In this document: in pieces, positions 7,497-10,136 of the stretch | Numbering within the stretch: the first letter of the stretch is position 1 | How the letters are laid out: each line of letters starts with the position of its first letter | Assembly: GCA_014116815.1 (NCBI GenBank) | Contig: JACGYV010000043.1 | Coordinates: 1 to 10,136, forward strand | DNA: 10,136 bases | DNA from: Holosporaceae bacterium 'Namur' | Lineage (GTDB): Bacteria > Pseudomonadota > Alphaproteobacteria > Rickettsiales > Midichloriaceae | Direction: 5' to 3' | The notes under the pieces: generated by a model | The model's input: the letters and a program-made list of their open reading frames with translations, nothing else | What the model was told of the DNA's origin: nothing | The model's database searches: none | Position numbers and translations under genes: made by a program

Positions 7497-8714
7497 ATGA
7501 AAAGAAAAGCTGAAGAAAAATCATTTACTTATAATAAATTATTAAGAAATGAAAATACTCAAGTGCGGAAGTATGAAATAGGGGATACGGTTGTTTTAAA
7601 AATTGTTAAATATGCAAGAAATCAGGATCATGAAAAATTACAAAAGATACCCAATCTTGATATTAATAAAATAGATTTTAAAACAAAATTAAACTCGGCA
7701 GCAATATTAGCGAGCAATGAGGAAATAGAGGCAATTAAATTTTTAGAACCTTATGGTATTGCAAAAGACTCAGTAGTATTTGGGTTTGCTATGGTGGGGC
7801 ATGGTGAGCGCATGAAGGAGTGGCTTAACCAAGGAGCAAGTAAAGACTGGGCTGTATACGGAGCTATTCAAGGCGGACAAGAAGAGCTGGTGAAATGGTT
7901 GGTGACCCAAGGGGCAAGTAAATGCGAGGCTGTAAGAAAAGCTGCTCGAAGCGGACAAGAAGAGCTGGTGAAATGGTTGGTGACCCAGGGAGCAAGTAAA
8001 GACTGGGCTGTGAAAGGAGCTGCTTCTAGAGGACGGAATGAGCTATTAGAATGGTTGCTAAGCCAAGGAGCGAGTAAAGACAAGGCTATAATAGAAGCTA
8101 TAGTTAATCAACAATACGGATTAGCAATAGATGTAATAAACAACCATCAAGTACTTCTTCCTTCAGCAATAGACGCTACTACTTCTAATAAATTAAAGTC
8201 ATGTTTTAATATAAGATATAATACTTATTCATTTATATCTGGCATTACTAGCTATGATTTACAAATAAATTATATTAAACTCATATCAAAGATTATAGGT
8301 ATGGATGATACAAAGCTTGCTAGGAATTTTAGGGCTCTAGAAACCATTATGTATCAACAAAAACTATCTATCCAAGATTCATATGTTTATTATGTTGAAG
8401 ATAAATATATACAAAGCGGAATATCAACCCCGCTGGGTGATTATGTAGCATCATTCTATAATTCGTATACATCTGATAAGCTTACGGTAATGGGAGAAAC
8501 TAAAGAGATAATAATACCTAATGAAATCTTAAATAAGATTGCTTACTATTATATGGCGCATCCTAAGCTTAAACATAGTGATACATTAAATACTCAAATA
8601 TATCCTGTCTTTTCTGAAAGCATGGGAGCTAAAGTTGTAAATTTATGGGTAGATAGAATAAATGAGATTCGTTCTAGAAGAGAGAGAGTAAGCTCTGATT
8701 CTGTAGGAATGTAA
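7497..8714 (+). CDS. Protein with 26-residue ankyrin-like repeats
   Basis: A 405-residue protein of unrecognised function. Residues 1-74 are basic and unrecognised. Then comes a tandem array in steps of exactly 26 residues: a diverged first unit (about 75-100), then units at 101-126, 127-152, 153-178 and 179-204. The consensus is roughly G-x-x-E-L-V-K-W-L-x-x-Q-G-A-S-K-D-x-A-V-x-x-A-A-x-x. The ELVKWL and QGAS elements match the second helix and turn of ankyrin repeats, and the AV-x-x-AA part matches the first helix. The usual ~33-residue unit is shortened by about seven residues, where the beta-hairpin would be. Units 3 and 4 share their first 35 nt exactly, a sign of recent duplication. Residues 205-405 are a helical C-terminal region of unknown fold. 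Ankyrin-type proteins are abundant in Rickettsiales and some are secreted to bind host proteins; that role is an inference here. No signal peptide or membrane segment is visible. Confidence 0.85.
   Translation: MKRKAEEKSFTYNKLLRNENTQVRKYEIGDTVVLKIVKYARNQDHEKLQKIPNLDINKIDFKTKLNSAAILASNEEIEAIKFLEPYGIAKDSVVFGFAMVGHGERMKEWLNQGASKDWAVYGAIQGGQEELVKWLVTQGASKCEAVRKAARSGQEELVKWLVTQGASKDWAVKGAASRGRNELLEWLLSQGASKDKAIIEAIVNQQYGLAIDVINNHQVLLPSAIDATTSNKLKSCFNIRYNTYSFISGITSYDLQINYIKLISKIIGMDDTKLARNFRALETIMYQQKLSIQDSYVYYVEDKYIQSGISTPLGDYVASFYNSYTSDKLTVMGETKEIIIPNEILNKIAYYYMAHPKLKHSDTLNTQIYPVFSESMGAKVVNLWVDRINEIRSRRERVSSDSVGM
7797..8108 (+). repeat. Four 78-bp tandem repeats encoding ankyrin-like units
   Basis: Units start at 7797, 7875, 7953 and 8031, each exactly 78 bp. 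The second and third are identical over their first 35 bp and differ at only two of the first 48. The outer two are more diverged, which fits duplication in the middle of the array. A fifth, more diverged unit (about 7719-7796) precedes them. The repeats are visibly richer in G than the rest of the gene. Confidence 0.9.
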
Positions 8715-8715
8715 G

Positions 8716-8970
8716 AAAACAGCTTTTTATAATACCCTTAATGATCTAATCTGTGTAGTGCGTTTAGATCGTTTAGGACGCAGCCTAAAAGGATTGCTTG
8801 AAACTGTTGAGTATCTAAAAGTACATAAAATCGGCTTGATGTCATTAGAAGAAAAAATTGATACCTCTTCTGCTGTTGGTGAATTAGTATTCCATGTCTT
8901 CAGTGCTATAGCCGGTCTTGTTGCTCAAATTGAAATCAAGCAATATATTCCCTATACCCCTGTTATTTAA
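8716..8970 (+). pseudogene. Truncated serine recombinase
   Basis: The frame contains LNDLICVVRLDRLGRSLKGL, the conserved arginine-rich motif of serine recombinases, then IGLMSLEEKIDT and GELVFHVFSAIAG, which lead into the long helix of the catalytic domain. The N-terminal part with the catalytic serine is missing. After SAIAG (about 8914) the sequence departs from the family, which should continue E-x-E-R-E-L-I, and runs through an unrelated tail to a TAA at 8968-8970. There is no DNA-binding domain. The open part can begin at the GTG at 8758, but homology extends further upstream without a start. It is not a copy of the intact recombinase at 5798: the two differ at many positions in the shared motif region. 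The IS5 transposase ends on the opposite strand at its 3' edge, so an IS insertion or deletion probably removed the C-terminus. Confidence 0.8.
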
Positions 8971-9913
8971 GAGAGTTTTACAGATTTTGGCATACCCAGG
9001 TTAGTCATTTTATTCAGCATATGGCAACCAAGTAATGTTTCTGCATCTTGATTATCCCATTTTCTGAACCTTAGCTTAGCACCTATAATGCTTTTATATC
9101 GGTAAATGGTATTCTCTACAATTTCTCTCCTTCCGTATTTATTTTTATTATACCAAGCATGGTATCCTTTTTCTTTTATGTAATTTATTGTATCAGACCT
9201 ATGTTTTTCTGTAGCCTTTTTAGCATTTTTAGGGGGTGGAATTGTCGGTTTAATGAATCCGTAAGTGTTGTTACCATCATAACCTCTATCAGCTAAAACC
9301 TCACCTACCTTCTCTTGGTTCGCTTGCTCTATTAATGGTTCTAAGCATCTACGATCGTCAGTGAAGTGATTTGACATAATGCGTGAAACTATTAATCCCT
9401 CTTTGCTAATTCCTATGTGTAGCTTGCGCCATACTCTTCTTTTTACTTCACCTCCATGCTTAAAAACTAACCATTCACTTTCTCCATATACTTTTATACC
9501 GGTACTATCTATTACCAAGTACTCATTTTCAACTAAAGATGGTAGCTTTATTCTCTTAAGCATACATTTAGCTCGCTTGGATAATCCGGCTCAAACTCAG
9601 GAACTTCAAGCCTGAGCTTAATAAGTTCAAATATAGACTTAACAAATCCTTCGGTTTGCTACTTCGGTAGCTTTAGTAACATACGAATAGTTAGCATCAT
9701 CTCAATTGCATAATCAGAATAAAAGGTTAACCTTCCATGTTTACATATACTGCCTTTACTAAAATACCATAACTTCTCTATATCCTTACTTATCCAAACA
9801 GTAAGTGACCCCCTATTCTTTAGTGGTTGGTTATATTCTTTCCAATTCTTTATTTTATATTCGATCTTTCTAGAAGTATTCCTTCTTCCTTTGTTTCTTT
9901 TCTCTTTTTGGCT
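8967..9913 (-). pseudogene. IS5-family transposase, broken by an amber codon and a frameshift
   Basis: The intact C-terminal part (9563 down to 8967, 198 residues) is a DDE transposase core: D19 in VIDSTG, D92 in ADRGYD and E150, with a perfect IS4/IS5 signature Y143-x2-R146-x3-E150-x6-K157. Homology continues upstream on the minus strand past the Met at 9563. KRAKC is in the same frame. Beyond ~9581-9586 it switches frame to EVPEFEPDY, implying a small out-of-frame deletion. Further upstream are QTEGFVKSIFEL, then a TAG (9661-9659) where the family has Arg in LPxRQTEGF, then IEMMLTIRMLLKLP, WYFSKGSI, LTVWIS, and KNWKEYN near the N-terminus. The frame is readable to about 9913 but no convincing start codon was found. 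So the element was once full length and is now inactive through at least two lesions. Terminal inverted repeats were not confidently located. Confidence 0.88.
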
Positions 9914-9971
9914 CTAGCTTATCAGTATTAATGTCTTGCTATTTTTAAGCTACTATTCTTATTTTAATTCT

Positions 9972-10064
9972 TTAGGTACTCAGGTAAACTTCAACAATAT
10001 CACCTATTTGGCCTAGAGGTAGGGAAGCTGTGAAAATGGCAATCGTAGCTAAGAAATCAACATT
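9972..10064 (-). other. Unrecognised open fragment without start codon
   Basis: A 30-codon stop-to-stop stretch on the minus strand reads as a hydrophobic segment (FLATIAIFTASLPLG) followed by QIGDIVEVYLST. It could be the tail of a degraded membrane protein or simply chance in AT-rich DNA. No start codon or family match is evident. Confidence 0.2.
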
Positions 10065-10076
10065 TTAAAACGGAAC

Positions 10077-10136
10077 TTATATTGGGAATTTTCTAATAAC
10101 TTTCTCATATTCTTCTTGCGCCTCTGCGACAGTAGG
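10077..10136 (-). pseudogene. Possible C-terminal end of a gene running off the window
   Basis: The minus strand is open from the window edge for 19 codons (ending EEYEKVIRKFPI) to a TAA at 10079-10077. The A-x-E-x-Y-x-x-V-I-x-x-F-P pattern resembles one TPR-like helix. The stretch is too short to identify, and it is unclear whether it ends an intact gene or a fragment. Confidence 0.25.

Noticed and set aside
7868..8083. Minus-strand open frame across the ankyrin-like repeats.
   Set aside because: It is repetitive only because it is antisense to the 78-bp repeats and has no features of a real protein.
7797..8108. CRISPR array.
   Set aside because: The 78-bp repeats are contiguous, in frame and coding, with no unique spacers.
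9379..9615. Plus-strand 78-residue frame.
   Set aside because: It is antisense to the IS5 transposase and shows no independent features.
8975..10036. IS5 terminal inverted repeats GTTTTACAG (8975-8983) and CTGTGAAAA (10028-10036).
   Set aside because: The match is short and imperfect, and the transposase stop lies outside the left one; not enough to define the ends.
1..10136. tRNA or rRNA genes.
   Set aside because: No cloverleaf with a GTTCRA-type T-loop or ribosomal RNA sequence was noticed by eye; a covariance search was not possible here.

Overview
The window is very AT-rich, with A/T-biased codon use and few recognisable Shine-Dalgarno sequences. It mixes an ankyrin-type repeat protein, serine recombinases, decaying IS5- and IS6-family insertion sequences and a nonsense-disrupted housekeeping-type gene. 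This is typical of accessory DNA in an obligate intracellular alphaproteobacterium of the Rickettsiales (Rickettsia, Megaira or Midichloria-like). That assignment is an inference from gene content and composition; no marker gene is present.

Layout. 1-164: non-coding leader. 165-5585 (+): one 1806-residue multidomain protein, the centrepiece. It has a Ulp1/C48-like cysteine-protease domain near the N-terminus, a long unrecognised helical middle, an ABC/AAA-type ATPase with Walker A, signature, Walker B and switch-histidine motifs, and a C-terminal TOPRIM-like DUF4435 domain. The ATPase plus DUF4435 pair matches the composition of the AriA and AriB subunits of the PARIS anti-phage system, here in one chain and fused to a protease-like module. 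5798-6433 (+): an intact small serine recombinase. 6567-7127 (+): a DUF924-family gene broken by one in-frame stop codon. 7177-7362 (-): the left end of an IS6/IS26-type element with its terminal inverted repeat and the first ~38 codons of the transposase. 7497-8714 (+): a 405-residue protein with unusually short, 26-residue ankyrin-like repeats. 8716-8970 (+): a truncated serine recombinase. 8967-9913 (-): an IS5-family transposase broken by a stop codon and a frameshift. 9972-10136: unresolved remnants.

Reading. The left part (the fusion gene and its neighbouring recombinase) is intact. Everything to the right except the ankyrin-like gene is decaying, which looks like an accessory island accumulating IS elements. 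The fusion protein could be a mobile defence system against phages or plasmids, in which an ATPase sensor controls a TOPRIM nuclease and the peptidase acts as a trigger or release module. It could instead be a host-directed effector that uses a deubiquitinase/deSUMOylase-like domain, as in several proteins of intracellular bacteria. The sequence alone does not decide between them.
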